Below are positions 8,007 through 15,842 of a stretch of DNA of 30,983 nt, in pieces. Positions within the stretch are counted from its first letter, which is position 1; the number at the start of each line of letters is the position of its first letter. This DNA is from Ignavibacteria bacterium UBA2333 (GTDB taxonomy: Bacteria; Bacteroidota; Ignavibacteria; Kapaibacteriales; Kapaibacteriaceae), in contig DDUR01000066.1 in NCBI GenBank assembly GCA_002344895.1, forward strand, positions 1 through 30,983, given 5' to 3'. The notes beneath the pieces are model-generated. The model was not told where the DNA came from. It did no database searches and saw nothing but the letters and a program-made list of their open reading frames with translations. The translations under genes and the position numbers were made by a program.

Positions 8007-8294
8007 ATGCCTCGTTCACTTAAGAAGGAACCGTTCATCAGCTTTAAGCTGGTGAAGAAGGTCGACACGATGAATGCGAGTGGGAAGAAGAATGTGATCA
8101 AAACATGGTCGCGTTCAACAACCATCGCTCCCGATTTTGTTGGTCACACCTTTGCCGTCCATAATGGCAACAAGTTCATTCCAGTCTACGTGACGGAGAA
8201 CATGGTGGGTCACAAGCTCGGTGAATTTGCGCCGACGCGCACCTTCCGTGGCCACTCCGGCAACCGGAAGGATCTCAAAACGGGCAAGAAGTAA
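8007..8294 (+). CDS. rpsS: 30S ribosomal protein S19
   Basis: S19 binds the 30S head together with S13 and contacts the A-site tRNA region. The 95-residue protein has PRSLKKEPFISFKLVKKV, TWSRSTTIAPDFVGHTFAVHNG, and the end FAPTRTFRGHSG, all characteristic. An AAGGA motif lies 9 bases upstream of the ATG. It is placed between rplB and rplV as in other bacteria. Confidence 0.97.
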   Translation: MPRSLKKEPFISFKLVKKVDTMNASGKKNVIKTWSRSTTIAPDFVGHTFAVHNGNKFIPVYVTENMVGHKLGEFAPTRTFRGHSGNRKDLKTGKK

Positions 8295-8300
8295 GGACGT

Positions 8301-8642
8301 ATGATGGAAGCACGCGCGCTCAAGCGATTCACGCCGTCGTCGCCTCGCAAGATGCGGTTGGTGATTGACCTCATCCGCGGCAAGTCGGCCTCGGAAGCAC
8401 TGAATATTCTTCAGTTCTCCGACAAGATGGCTTCGGAAGCTGCAATGCTGACGTTAAAGTCGGCCATCAGCAACCTCACGCAGAAGGATGCGGGAATCTC
8501 TCCCGAATCAATCTATGTCAAGGAGGCCTTCGTCGACGTCGGCCCAACCATGAAGCGGATCTCTCCGGCACCGATGGGCCGCGCCTATCGAATTCGGAAA
8601 CGCTCGCATCACCTCACTATCATCGTCGCAACGAAACAGTAA
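8301..8642 (+). CDS. rplV: 50S ribosomal protein L22
   Basis: L22 contacts all domains of 23S rRNA; its beta-hairpin forms part of the exit-tunnel constriction, near the macrolide site. The 113-residue product begins with two Met codons (8301 and 8304), either of which may be used. It contains RFTPSSPRKMRLVIDLIRGKS and the hairpin region VDVGPTMKRISPAPMGRAYRIRKRSHH, intact. It starts 6 bp after the rpsS stop and precedes rpsC. Confidence 0.96.
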   Translation: MMEARALKRFTPSSPRKMRLVIDLIRGKSASEALNILQFSDKMASEAAMLTLKSAISNLTQKDAGISPESIYVKEAFVDVGPTMKRISPAPMGRAYRIRKRSHHLTIIVATKQ

Positions 8643-8655
8643 GCAGGAGCCATCC

Positions 8656-9300
8656 TTGGGTCAGAAGACAAATCCGATCGGCTTGCGCCTCGGCATCATC
8701 CGCCAGTGGGAGGCCAACTGGTTCGACGAAAAGAATGTGGCTGAGAAACTTCAGGAAGACCTGATGGTTCGCAACTACATCAAGAAGCGTCTCAAGAAGG
8801 CCGGCGTTGCCCGCGTCATCGTTGAACGCACGGCGAAACAGCTGCGCATCACGATCAACACGTCACGTCCAGGCGTCATTATCGGTCGCTCCGGTAAGGA
8901 CATTGCACAGCTCGAAGAAGAACTGCGCAAGATCACAAAGAAGGAAGTGAAGATTCTCATCAGTGAGATCAAACGTCCGGAACTCGATGCACAATTAGTA
9001 GCCGACAACATTGCCCAGCAGCTCGAAGGACGTATCTCCTTCCGCCGGGCCATGAAGAATGCCGTCAGCAGCACGATGCGCGTAGGCGCAGAGGGTGTGC
9101 GGGTGATGTGTTCGGGCCGCCTTGGTGGCGCCGACATGTCGCGGACGGAACAGTATAAAGACGGACGTGTGCCGCTGCACACACTGCGTGCCGACATTGA
9201 TTACGCCCAAGGCCGTGCGGAAACCGTTTACGGTTCCATCGGAGTAAAGGTGTGGATCTGCCGCGGTGAAGTGATCGGCAAGCAACAGAACAAGGACTAA
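8656..9300 (+). CDS. rpsC: 30S ribosomal protein S3
   Basis: S3 forms part of the mRNA entry channel. The 214-residue product starts at a TTG codon (8656), preceded by AGGAG with a 6-nt spacer, and reads GQKTNPIGLRLGIIRQWEANW, the family N-terminus. The KH domain motif TSRPGVIIGRSGKDIAQLEEEL and the C-terminal SGRLGGADMSRTEQYKDGRVPLHTLRADIDY are present. No upstream in-frame ATG fits the family, so the rare TTG start is accepted. Length is within the usual 205-235. rplP follows after 29 bp. Confidence 0.96.
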   Translation: MGQKTNPIGLRLGIIRQWEANWFDEKNVAEKLQEDLMVRNYIKKRLKKAGVARVIVERTAKQLRITINTSRPGVIIGRSGKDIAQLEEELRKITKKEVKILISEIKRPELDAQLVADNIAQQLEGRISFRRAMKNAVSSTMRVGAEGVRVMCSGRLGGADMSRTEQYKDGRVPLHTLRADIDYAQGRAETVYGSIGVKVWICRGEVIGKQQNKD

Positions 9301-9329
9301 GACTCAGCAAGCGAAGCAGGAACAACGTC

Positions 9330-9749
9330 ATGCTTATCCCCAAGCGCGTCAAGCACCGGAAGACTCAGCGAGGCCGCCGTCGCGGCAAGGCCTATCGCGG
9401 ATCAACGGTAGCCTTCGGCTCCTTCGGACTCAAGGCTCTCGAAGCCGCATGGATCACGAACCGCCAGATTGAATCTGCGCGTATCGCCATTAACCGTTAC
9501 CTCCGTCGTGACGGTAAGGTGTGGATTCGGATCTTCCCGGACAAGCCCGTCACGAAGAAGCCAGCCGAAACCCGAATGGGTTCCGGTAAAGGTAATCCGG
9601 AATTCTGGGTAGCCGTCGTGAAGCCAGGCCGTATTCTCTTTGAGATCGACGGCGTATCGAAGGAACGTGCACAAGAGGCCATTCGCCTCGCAACGCACAA
9701 GCTTCCGATCAAATGCAAGTTCGTTCAACGTGTTGATCTGGAGGGCTAA
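9330..9749 (+). CDS. rplP: 50S ribosomal protein L16
   Basis: L16 helps position the A-site tRNA and organises the central protuberance. The 139-residue product has MLIPKRVKHRKTQRGRRRG, GSFGLKALEAAWITNRQIESARIA, the conserved loop RMGSGKGNPEFWVAVVKPG, and RLATHKLPIKCKFV. Length and order (rpsC-rplP-rpmC) are standard, and the rpmC start lies 3 bp after its stop. Confidence 0.97.
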   Translation: MLIPKRVKHRKTQRGRRRGKAYRGSTVAFGSFGLKALEAAWITNRQIESARIAINRYLRRDGKVWIRIFPDKPVTKKPAETRMGSGKGNPEFWVAVVKPGRILFEIDGVSKERAQEAIRLATHKLPIKCKFVQRVDLEG

Positions 9750-9752
9750 GTC

Positions 9753-9959
9753 ATGAAGGCACGCCAAGCCAAGGATTTGAGAAACCTCACGACGCAGGAA
9801 CTTGAATCCTTTATCAAGGAAAGTCAGGAAAACGTCGTCAAGCTCCGCTTCCAGCTCACACTGGGCCAGCTGCAGGACTCGGCGAGCATCCGCACTCTGC
9901 GCAAGGACATCGCGCGCATGAAGACGATCCTCACCGAACGTAAGAACAACGCCAACTGA
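9753..9959 (+). CDS. rpmC: 50S ribosomal protein L29
   Basis: L29 is a small two-helix protein near the tunnel exit beside L23. The 68-residue product has LRNLTTQELESFIKESQENVVKLRFQ, and the family signature is visible in the second helix as IRTLRKDIARMKTILTER. It lies 3 bp after rplP and 10 bp before rpsQ. Confidence 0.94.
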   Translation: MKARQAKDLRNLTTQELESFIKESQENVVKLRFQLTLGQLQDSASIRTLRKDIARMKTILTERKNNAN

Positions 9960-9969
9960 GAGTCAGACC

Positions 9970-10248
9970 ATGTCAGAAACGACCACAGCAGCTGAGCAGA
10001 CCGGACGCAAAAAAACGCGTGTCGGCAAGGTCGTCAGCAACAAAGCGGACAAGACCATTGTGGTGAGCATTGAGCGCCAGGTTGCCCATCCGCTCTACCG
10101 CAAGTACTTCAAGCAGACGAAGAAGGTGATGGCTCACGATGAGGCCAATGAGTGCAACATCGGTGATGTCGTCAAGGTCATCGAAAGCCGTCCGCTCAGC
10201 GCCCGTAAGCGTTGGCGCCTTGTCGAGATCATCCAACGAGCCCAGTAA
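9970..10248 (+). CDS. rpsQ: 30S ribosomal protein S17
   Basis: S17 is an OB-fold primary 16S rRNA-binding protein. The 92-residue product carries a short N-terminal extension (SETTTAAEQTGRKK) before the conserved core RVGKVVSNKADKTIVVSIERQVAHPLYRKYFKQTKK, and then CNIGDVVKVIESRPLSARKRWRLVEI. It lies between rpmC and rplN, the normal position. Confidence 0.96.
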   Translation: MSETTTAAEQTGRKKTRVGKVVSNKADKTIVVSIERQVAHPLYRKYFKQTKKVMAHDEANECNIGDVVKVIESRPLSARKRWRLVEIIQRAQ

Positions 10249-10260
10249 GGAAGAAGGACC

Positions 10261-10629
10261 ATGATCCAGGAAGAATCGAACCTCGTCGTAGCCGATAACT
10301 CGGGAGCACGCCGACTGCGCTGCATCCGCGTTCTCGGTGGACACGGCAAGCGTTATGCCGGTGTGGGCGACATTGTCGTCTGCTCCGTAAAGGCAGCGCT
10401 TCCTCAGGGTGCCGTGAAAAAGGGCGAAGTGGTCAAGGCCGTTATCGTCCGCACAAAGAAGGAAGTACGCCGTCGTGACGGCTCCTTCATCCGCTTTGAT
10501 GAAAACGCAGCCGTGATCATCAACAATAACAACGATCCTCGTGGCACGCGGATCTTCGGGCCGGTTGCCCGCGAACTCCGCGAACGCAACTTCATGAAGA
10601 TCATTTCGCTGGCACCAGAGGTTCTCTGA
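10261..10629 (+). CDS. rplN: 50S ribosomal protein L14
   Basis: L14 is a 5-stranded beta-barrel at the subunit interface and forms bridges with 16S rRNA. The 122-residue product has MIQEESNLVVADNSGARRLRCIRVLGG, the RTKKEVRRRDGSFIRFDENAAVIIN core, and GPVARELRERNFMKIISLAPEVL at the end. All are diagnostic and the length is exact for the family. It precedes rplX by 8 bp and begins the spc-type order. Confidence 0.98.
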   Translation: MIQEESNLVVADNSGARRLRCIRVLGGHGKRYAGVGDIVVCSVKAALPQGAVKKGEVVKAVIVRTKKEVRRRDGSFIRFDENAAVIINNNNDPRGTRIFGPVARELRERNFMKIISLAPEVL

Positions 10630-10637
10630 GGTTGACC

Positions 10638-10961
10638 ATGAAACTCAAGATCAAGAAGGGCGACACCGTAAAGGTTATCGCCGGAAGCAACAAGGGAGCT
10701 ACAGGCCGTGTCCTCATGGTCATGCCAGGTGAGCTCAAGGTTCTCGTCGAAGGTGTGAACGTTCGCTCCAAGGCCGTTCGCCCATCACAGCAGAATCCGA
10801 ACGGCGGAATCGTGAAGATGGAAATGCCGATCCATTACTCCAACGTCATGTTGGTTGATAAGAACGGTAAGGCCACACGTATCTCCGTCGAGCGCACAAA
10901 GAGCGCGAATAACGTGAACGTCGTGAAGCGTATTGCCAAAACGACGAACGAAGAACTCTAA
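10638..10961 (+). CDS. rplX: 50S ribosomal protein L24
   Basis: L24 is an assembly-initiator protein with a KOW domain. Starting at ATG 10638 the product is 107 residues, reading MKLKIKKGDTVKVIAGSNKG, the KOW motif. A TTG two codons earlier (10632) could also serve but is less likely than the ATG. The segment VEGVNVRSKAVRPSQQNPNGGIVKMEMPIHYSNVMLVD is typical. It lies between rplN and rplE. Confidence 0.95.
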   Translation: MKLKIKKGDTVKVIAGSNKGATGRVLMVMPGELKVLVEGVNVRSKAVRPSQQNPNGGIVKMEMPIHYSNVMLVDKNGKATRISVERTKSANNVNVVKRIAKTTNEEL

Positions 10962-10993
10962 CACCGACGACGACTCCGTAAGGACGACGAATC

Positions 10994-11617
10994 ATGGCGA
11001 AAACGACAGTCAAAAAGATCGACTTCAAGCCCGAGGGCCCGCGCCTGGAAGAAATCCAGGACTCGCCGGTGCCACCGCGTCTTGCAAGCTTTTACAAAGA
11101 GCAGGTTGCTCCAGCCCTCATGAAGCGCTTCTCCTATAAGTCCGTGATGCAAGTGCCACGGCTGGAAAAGATTGCGATCAACATCGGTGCCGGTGCCGCT
11201 GCCCAGGATGCAAAGGTTCTGCAGGCTGCTGTGAATGAACTTGAGCTTGTTACCGGACAACGTCCAGCCGTTACACGTGCTACAAAGTCCATCGCCAACT
11301 TCAAGTTGCGCGAAGGAATGCCGATCGGCGCTCGTGTTACGCTTCGTCGCGCCCACATGTTCGAATTCCTTGATCGTTTTATCAATATTGCCGCTCCTCG
11401 TATCCGCGACTTCCGTGGATTCAGTGACAAGTCCTTTGATGGACGCGGTAATTACACGATCGGAATCAAGGAACAGATCATTTTCCCTGAAATCGATGTC
11501 GACAAGGTGAACCGTATCACGGGTATGGACATCACGTTCGTCACCTCAGCACGCTCGGACGAAGAGGCTTATGCTCTTCTCCAGGAATTCGGTTTCCCTT
11601 TCCGCAAACGAGACTAA
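10994..11617 (+). CDS. rplE: 50S ribosomal protein L5 with N-terminal extension
   Basis: L5 binds 5S rRNA and contacts P-site tRNA in the central protuberance. The 207-residue product is longer than the usual ~179 because about 28 residues (AKTTVKKIDFKPEGPRLEEI and following) precede the normal start region LASFYKEQVAPALMKRF. The core has the family blocks QVPRLEKIAINIGAG, RPAVTRATKSIANFKLREGMPIG, RDFRGFSDKSFDGRGNYTIGIKEQIIFPEIDVDKV and ITFVTSARSDEEAYALLQEFGFPF. No in-frame ATG closer to the core was found, so the extension is probably real. It follows rplX by 32 bp. Confidence 0.95.
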   Translation: MAKTTVKKIDFKPEGPRLEEIQDSPVPPRLASFYKEQVAPALMKRFSYKSVMQVPRLEKIAINIGAGAAAQDAKVLQAAVNELELVTGQRPAVTRATKSIANFKLREGMPIGARVTLRRAHMFEFLDRFINIAAPRIRDFRGFSDKSFDGRGNYTIGIKEQIIFPEIDVDKVNRITGMDITFVTSARSDEEAYALLQEFGFPFRKRD

Positions 11618-11633
11618 CCCACCGAAGGTCAAC

Positions 11634-11903
11634 ATGGCGAAGACCAGCATCATTGCTCGTAACCAGAAGCGCATTAGACTCTCCGAAAAGTATGCCGCCA
11701 AGCGTGCCGAACTCAAGGCCGCAGGTGACATGGTCGGACTCCAGAAGCTTCCCCGCAACAGTTCTCCGGTGCGCGTACGCCGCCGTTGCCTGGTAACGGG
11801 ACGCGGAAAAGGCGTATACCGCAAGTTCGGGCTTTGCCGGAACATGTTCCGCCAACTCGCTCTGGAAGGTAAAATTCCAGGCGTTCGCAAGTCCAGCTGG
11901 TAA
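11634..11903 (+). CDS. rpsN: 30S ribosomal protein S14 (zinc-free type)
   Basis: S14 is a 30S head protein. The start at ATG 11634 (MAKTSIIARNQKRIRLSEKY) lies 16 bp after rplE; the longer frame from 11571 overlaps rplE and is not S14-like. The 89-residue protein has the C-terminal LVTGRGKGVYRKFGLCRNMFRQLALEGKIPGVRKSSW but not the paired CxxC motifs of the short zinc-binding form, so it belongs to the longer, zinc-independent type. Its RNMFR codons form the palindrome CGGAACATGTTCCG, echoed near the secY start. Confidence 0.95.
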   Translation: MAKTSIIARNQKRIRLSEKYAAKRAELKAAGDMVGLQKLPRNSSPVRVRRRCLVTGRGKGVYRKFGLCRNMFRQLALEGKIPGVRKSSW

Positions 11904-11945
11904 CAGAAGGTTGCCGGTACCGAACCACGACTCAACGACGACACT

Positions 11946-12341
11946 ATGCCAGTGACAGACACCATCGCCGATTTCCTGACGCGCATCCGTAACGCTTACG
12001 CCGCAAAGCACAAGAGCGTCGAGATGCCGTGCTCGAACCTCAAGATGGCCATGGCCGCGATCCTCAAGGATCAGGGATTCATTGCCGACTTCACGAAGGT
12101 CGAGGATAACAAACAAGGTCTACTCCAGATCAAACTGCGCTACCACTATGGTCAGCCAGTGATCCGCGAGATCCGACGCATAAGCAAGCCAGGCCGCCGT
12201 ATCTACGCCGGCGTCGACAACTTGCCGCGCGTTCGGAACGGACTAGGCATCGCCATCATTTCCACGCCACGTGGTGTGATGTCGGACAAGCAGGCACGCC
12301 GCGAAAACGTCGGCGGTGAAATTCTCTGCACGATCTGGTAA
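11946..12341 (+). CDS. rpsH: 30S ribosomal protein S8
   Basis: S8 binds the central domain of 16S rRNA and in E. coli represses the spc operon. The 131-residue product has the start DTIADFLTRIRNAYAAKH, the middle ISKPGRRIYAGVDNLPRVRNGLGIAIISTPRGVMSDKQAR and the end VGGEILCTIW, all typical. It lies between rpsN and rplF as expected. Confidence 0.97.
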   Translation: MPVTDTIADFLTRIRNAYAAKHKSVEMPCSNLKMAMAAILKDQGFIADFTKVEDNKQGLLQIKLRYHYGQPVIREIRRISKPGRRIYAGVDNLPRVRNGLGIAIISTPRGVMSDKQARRENVGGEILCTIW

Positions 12342-12365
12342 GACGAGGATCAAGGAGCTCAGAAC

Positions 12366-12905
12366 ATGTCTCGAGTAGGTAAAAAGCCGATCATCGTCCC
12401 GAATACTGTGAATGTGACGTTCGCTAATGGCGTCTGCACGGTTAAGGGGCCAAAGGGGCAACTGACGTTTCCGATGTCGGAAACGATCACGCCAAATATG
12501 GAAGGTCAGACTCTCACGTTTGATCGTGCCAATGACGACAAGAAGGTTCGCGCCCTTCATGGCCTTACCCGCGCTACGATTGCGTGGATGGTCGAAGGTA
12601 CGTCGAACGGTTTCTCTCGCAACCTCCAGGTTGAGGGTGTCGGTTACAAGGTTGAGCTGCGCGGCAGAAATCTTCTGCTGTCGTTAGGATACTCCCACCC
12701 GATTCTCTTTATCCCGCCGGATGGCGTGGAATTTGCCGTGGCTACGCCAACGTCATTTTCCGTGAAGGGCTACGACAAGCACCTCGTCGGTGAAGTTGCA
12801 GCCAAGGTTCGCGAACTGCGTCCACCGGAGCCCTACAAGGGCAAGGGTATCCGCTTCGAAGGCGAATACATCCGTCGTAAGGCCGGTAAGTCGGCAGGTA
12901 AGTAA
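12366..12905 (+). CDS. rplF: 50S ribosomal protein L6
   Basis: L6 is a two-domain protein near the sarcin-ricin loop, made of two related alpha/beta folds. The 179-residue length is standard. The start SRVGKKPIIVPNTVNV, the central ALHGLTRATIAWMVEGTSNGFSRNLQVEGVGYK and the C-terminal ELRPPEPYKGKGIRFEGEYIRRKAGKS signature are clear. It precedes rplR by 17 bp. Confidence 0.97.
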   Translation: MSRVGKKPIIVPNTVNVTFANGVCTVKGPKGQLTFPMSETITPNMEGQTLTFDRANDDKKVRALHGLTRATIAWMVEGTSNGFSRNLQVEGVGYKVELRGRNLLLSLGYSHPILFIPPDGVEFAVATPTSFSVKGYDKHLVGEVAAKVRELRPPEPYKGKGIRFEGEYIRRKAGKSAGK

Positions 12906-12922
12906 GGAAGAAGGAACGAACG

Positions 12923-13294
12923 ATGAACCGCACAGCACTCAAACTCCATCGTCAGGCACGCCGCAAGCGCAGCGTCCGCAAGGACATCTTCGGTACACCG
13001 GATCGCCTGCGCCTGGCAGTGTATCGCTCGACGAATCACATTTATGCTCAGATCATCGACGACACGACGGCTCGCACGCTCGTTGCTGCGTCGACGATCG
13101 ACAAGGACGTCCGCGGACGTATCACGGACGACATGACGAAGGTCGACGAAAGCCGCCTCGTCGGAACAGTCCTCGCCGAGCGCGCCAAGGCTGCGAACAT
13201 TTCGCGCGTAGCCTTCGACCGCGGCGGATTCCTCTATCACGGTCGTGTGAAGGCGCTCGCAGACGGCGCCCGTGAGCACGGCCTCGATTTCTGA
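12923..13294 (+). CDS. rplR: 50S ribosomal protein L18
   Basis: L18 binds 5S rRNA together with L5. The 123-residue product has RRKRSVRKDIFGTPDRLRLAVYRSTNHIYAQIIDD, and the C-terminal FDRGGFLYHGRVKALADGAREHGLDF that identifies the family. It lies 17 bp after rplF, in canonical order before rpsE. Confidence 0.96.
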   Translation: MNRTALKLHRQARRKRSVRKDIFGTPDRLRLAVYRSTNHIYAQIIDDTTARTLVAASTIDKDVRGRITDDMTKVDESRLVGTVLAERAKAANISRVAFDRGGFLYHGRVKALADGAREHGLDF

Positions 13295-13317
13295 TCGCAG
13301 AACCGGAGAATATCAGA

Positions 13318-13821
13318 GTGGCAAAGCAAAAGCTCTCGGACCTCAACCTCAAGGACAAAATTGTCTACGTCGGACGCACGGCGAAGGTCGTCAAAGGCGG
13401 TCGTCGTTTTAACTTCTCGGCCATCGTCGTTGTCGGCGACGAGAACGGACACGTTGGATACGGACTCGGCAAGGCCGGTGAAGTATCTGATGCTGTGACG
13501 AAGGCCACAGAAGCTGCGAAGAAGTCCGTCGTCAAGGTCCGCCTTGAAGAAGGAACGATCCCGCACGAAGTTGTCGGCCGTTTTGGCGCAGCACGTGTAC
13601 TCATCCGCCCTGCAACACCAGGTACGGGTGTCATCGCCGCCGGTGGTGTTCGCGCCATCCTGGAATTGGCCGGTGTACGGGACGTTCTGACGAAGTCGCA
13701 GGGAAGTTCGAATCCGCACAATACGGTGAAGGCCGCCATGAAGGCACTTCAACAACTCGAAGATGCCGCCTCCGTTGCCGCACGTCGTGGTGTTGGTGTC
13801 GGCAAGGTTCTGAAGGGCTGA
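13318..13821 (+). CDS. rpsE: 30S ribosomal protein S5
   Basis: S5 lies at the mRNA entry tunnel and influences decoding fidelity. The 167-residue product begins at GTG 13318, with a weak GGAG 9 nt upstream; the frame before it is poor. KIVYVGRTAKVVKGGRRFNFSAIVVVGDENGHVGYGLGKAGEV is the conserved RNA-binding and double-glycine segment, followed by the C-terminal domain with GTGVIAAGGVRAILELAGVRDVLTKSQGSSNPHNTVKA. Length is normal. rpmD follows after 25 bp. Confidence 0.96.
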   Translation: MAKQKLSDLNLKDKIVYVGRTAKVVKGGRRFNFSAIVVVGDENGHVGYGLGKAGEVSDAVTKATEAAKKSVVKVRLEEGTIPHEVVGRFGAARVLIRPATPGTGVIAAGGVRAILELAGVRDVLTKSQGSSNPHNTVKAAMKALQQLEDAASVAARRGVGVGKVLKG

Positions 13822-13846
13822 TCCGAACTCGGAAAGGAATATTACC

Positions 13847-14029
13847 ATGAAGTTGAAAATCACGCAGGTTCGTAGCGCCATTGGAGCGCTCGAAAAGCAC
13901 AAGGCTACAATCAAGGCACTCGGCCTTGGCCGTCCGAACTACGTTTCGATCAAGCCGAAGAACGAACAGATTCTCGGTATGATCAACGTCGTCCGCCACC
14001 TCGTCAACGTCGAAGAAGTCTCGGAGTAA
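13847..14029 (+). CDS. rpmD: 50S ribosomal protein L30
   Basis: L30 is a small 50S protein that not every bacterium keeps. The 60-residue product MKLKITQVRSAIGALEKHKATIKALGLG, followed by NEQILGMINVVRHLVNVEEV, matches the family in length and pattern. It lies between rpsE and rplO; the rplO ATG follows after 4 bp. Confidence 0.94.
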   Translation: MKLKITQVRSAIGALEKHKATIKALGLGRPNYVSIKPKNEQILGMINVVRHLVNVEEVSE

Positions 14030-14033
14030 GGGC

Positions 14034-14498
14034 ATGTCGTACAAGCACATCGGAAATCTCACGCCGGCTCCTGGCTCGCGTCACAAGAAGAAGCGCGTTG
14101 GCCGCGGTGCCGGTTCCGGACACGGCGGTACGTCAACACGTGGCCATAAGGGACATCAGTCACGGTCAAACTTCAGCCAGAGTCCTGGCTTTGAAGGTGG
14201 CCAGATGACACTGAAGCGTCGTATTCCGAAGTTCGGCTTCACAAGCCTGAACCGGGTCGACTATCAGGTTGTCAACGTCGCTACACTGCAGCGCCTTGTT
14301 GATGAAAAGCAAATCAGCTCAGAAGTGAATGCTACCATTCTGTACGATCTTGGCGTGATTCGGAAGAAGTCCGTACCCGTTAAGGTCCTCGGTAATGGTG
14401 AGCTTTCTGCAAAGCTCAAGGTTTCGGTCGACAAGGTTTCAGAATCGGCAAAGCAGAAAATTGAATCTGCCGGAGGAGAAGTAACCGTCAATGGCTAA
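14034..14498 (+). CDS. rplO: 50S ribosomal protein L15
   Basis: L15 is a late-assembly 50S protein with a long glycine/arginine-rich extension. The 154-residue product shows LTPAPGSRHKKKRVGRGAGSGHGGTSTRGHKGHQSR, then SPGFEGGQMTLKRRIPKFGF, and a C-terminal globular domain. Its last eight bases overlap the secY start, implying translational coupling of ribosomal and translocase synthesis. Confidence 0.97.
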   Translation: MSYKHIGNLTPAPGSRHKKKRVGRGAGSGHGGTSTRGHKGHQSRSNFSQSPGFEGGQMTLKRRIPKFGFTSLNRVDYQVVNVATLQRLVDEKQISSEVNATILYDLGVIRKKSVPVKVLGNGELSAKLKVSVDKVSESAKQKIESAGGEVTVNG

Positions 14499-15840
14499 CA
14501 TCGTGACCACCTTCCGGAACATGTTCCGGATCGAGGAGTTACGCCAACGCCTGGTGTTCACACTGCTGGCGCTGGTCGCCGTGCGCATCGGATCGTTTAT
14601 TACGATCCCCGGTGTGGACGTCGACCTGCTGAAGCAGGCGAGCCAGGGTTCGGCAGGCTCCGATGGCCTGTTTGGTATGTATGACATGTTTGTGGGCGGC
14701 GCATTCTCGAATGCAGCCGTTTTCGCACTTGGTATCATGCCATACATTTCCGCGAGTATCATTCTCCAGATCGCAGGTGTGGTTCTGCCGGAAATGCAGA
14801 AGATGCAGCGCGAAGGTGAAGACGGCCGACGGAAGATCAATCAATACACACGAATGCTCACCGTTCTTATCGCCGCCGTGCAAGCGTGGGGTGTGACGAT
14901 TAAGATTGCCGGCACAACAGCCGGTGCCGGTGGTGTGAGTGTTGTCCCGGAAGCTGGTTTGTTCTGGACATTGTCCTCGATGTTTATCCTTACCGCCGGC
15001 ACCATCGCACTTATGTGGATTGGTGAGCAGATCACGGATCGCGGTATCGGTAACGGTATTTCTCTTGTCATCTTTATCGGTATCATCGCTCGATTCCCTA
15101 CAGCAATCGAACAGCAAATCGGACTGATCCAGGCCGGACGTCCATGGGTTCTTGATTTGATTCTGCTCGGTTTGATGGGTGCCATTATCGCTGCCGTCAT
15201 CTTGGTGACGCAGGGTGCACGGCGGATACCGGTGCAATACGCAAAACGCGTTGTTGGACGTAAGGTCTATGGTGGCACAACACAGTACATTCCGCTTCGC
15301 GTGAACACGGCTGGTGTAATGCCGATCATCTTCGCCCAGTCAATTCTGTTTATCCCGGCAACGATTTCATCGTTCTTCCAGGAAAGCACGTTCTGGCGCG
15401 ATCTTGCAAGTGTCTTCTCTGAGCAGTCCCCATGGTACGCTCTTACGTATGGCCTCATGATCCTCTTCTTCACGTACTTCTATACAGCTATCGCCTTTAA
15501 TCCAAAGGAAGTAGCTGATAATATGAAGCGTAACGGTGGATTTGTGCCGGGTGTACGTCCAGGAGCAGCTACGGCCGAGTACATCGAAGCGATTCTTACG
15601 AGAATCACACTTCCTGGTGCCATCTTCCTGGCCGTGATTGCCATCCTGCCAACATTTGCTGGAAACATTCTCAATGTACCGCCACTGTTCGCATCGTTCT
15701 TTGGTGGTACGAGCCTTCTCATTATCGTTGGTGTCTGTCTCGACACACTGCAGCAGATCGAAAGTCACCTTCTTGCTCGCCACTATGATGGCTTCATGAA
15801 GACAGGTAAGATCCGCGGTAGAGCTGGAGCAAGCGCCTGA
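14491..15840 (+). CDS. secY: preprotein translocase subunit SecY
   Basis: SecY is the channel subunit of the Sec translocon in the inner membrane. The 449-residue protein has about ten hydrophobic segments. Recognisable features are the N-terminal FRNMFRIEELRQRLVFTLLALVAVRIGSF, the plug-side region MYDMFVGGAFSNAAVFALGIMPYISASIILQ, RRIPVQYAKRVVGRKVYGGTTQYIPLRVNTAGVMPIIFAQS, and the C-terminal QQIESHLLARHYDGFMKTGKIRGR. It overlaps rplO by 8 bp. An 18-nt perfect palindrome spans codons 8-13 and could fold in the mRNA just after the start codon. adk, often found next, is absent; map follows directly. Confidence 0.98.
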   Translation: MANIVTTFRNMFRIEELRQRLVFTLLALVAVRIGSFITIPGVDVDLLKQASQGSAGSDGLFGMYDMFVGGAFSNAAVFALGIMPYISASIILQIAGVVLPEMQKMQREGEDGRRKINQYTRMLTVLIAAVQAWGVTIKIAGTTAGAGGVSVVPEAGLFWTLSSMFILTAGTIALMWIGEQITDRGIGNGISLVIFIGIIARFPTAIEQQIGLIQAGRPWVLDLILLGLMGAIIAAVILVTQGARRIPVQYAKRVVGRKVYGGTTQYIPLRVNTAGVMPIIFAQSILFIPATISSFFQESTFWRDLASVFSEQSPWYALTYGLMILFFTYFYTAIAFNPKEVADNMKRNGGFVPGVRPGAATAEYIEAILTRITLPGAIFLAVIAILPTFAGNILNVPPLFASFFGGTSLLIIVGVCLDTLQQIESHLLARHYDGFMKTGKIRGRAGASA

Positions 15841-15842
15841 TT

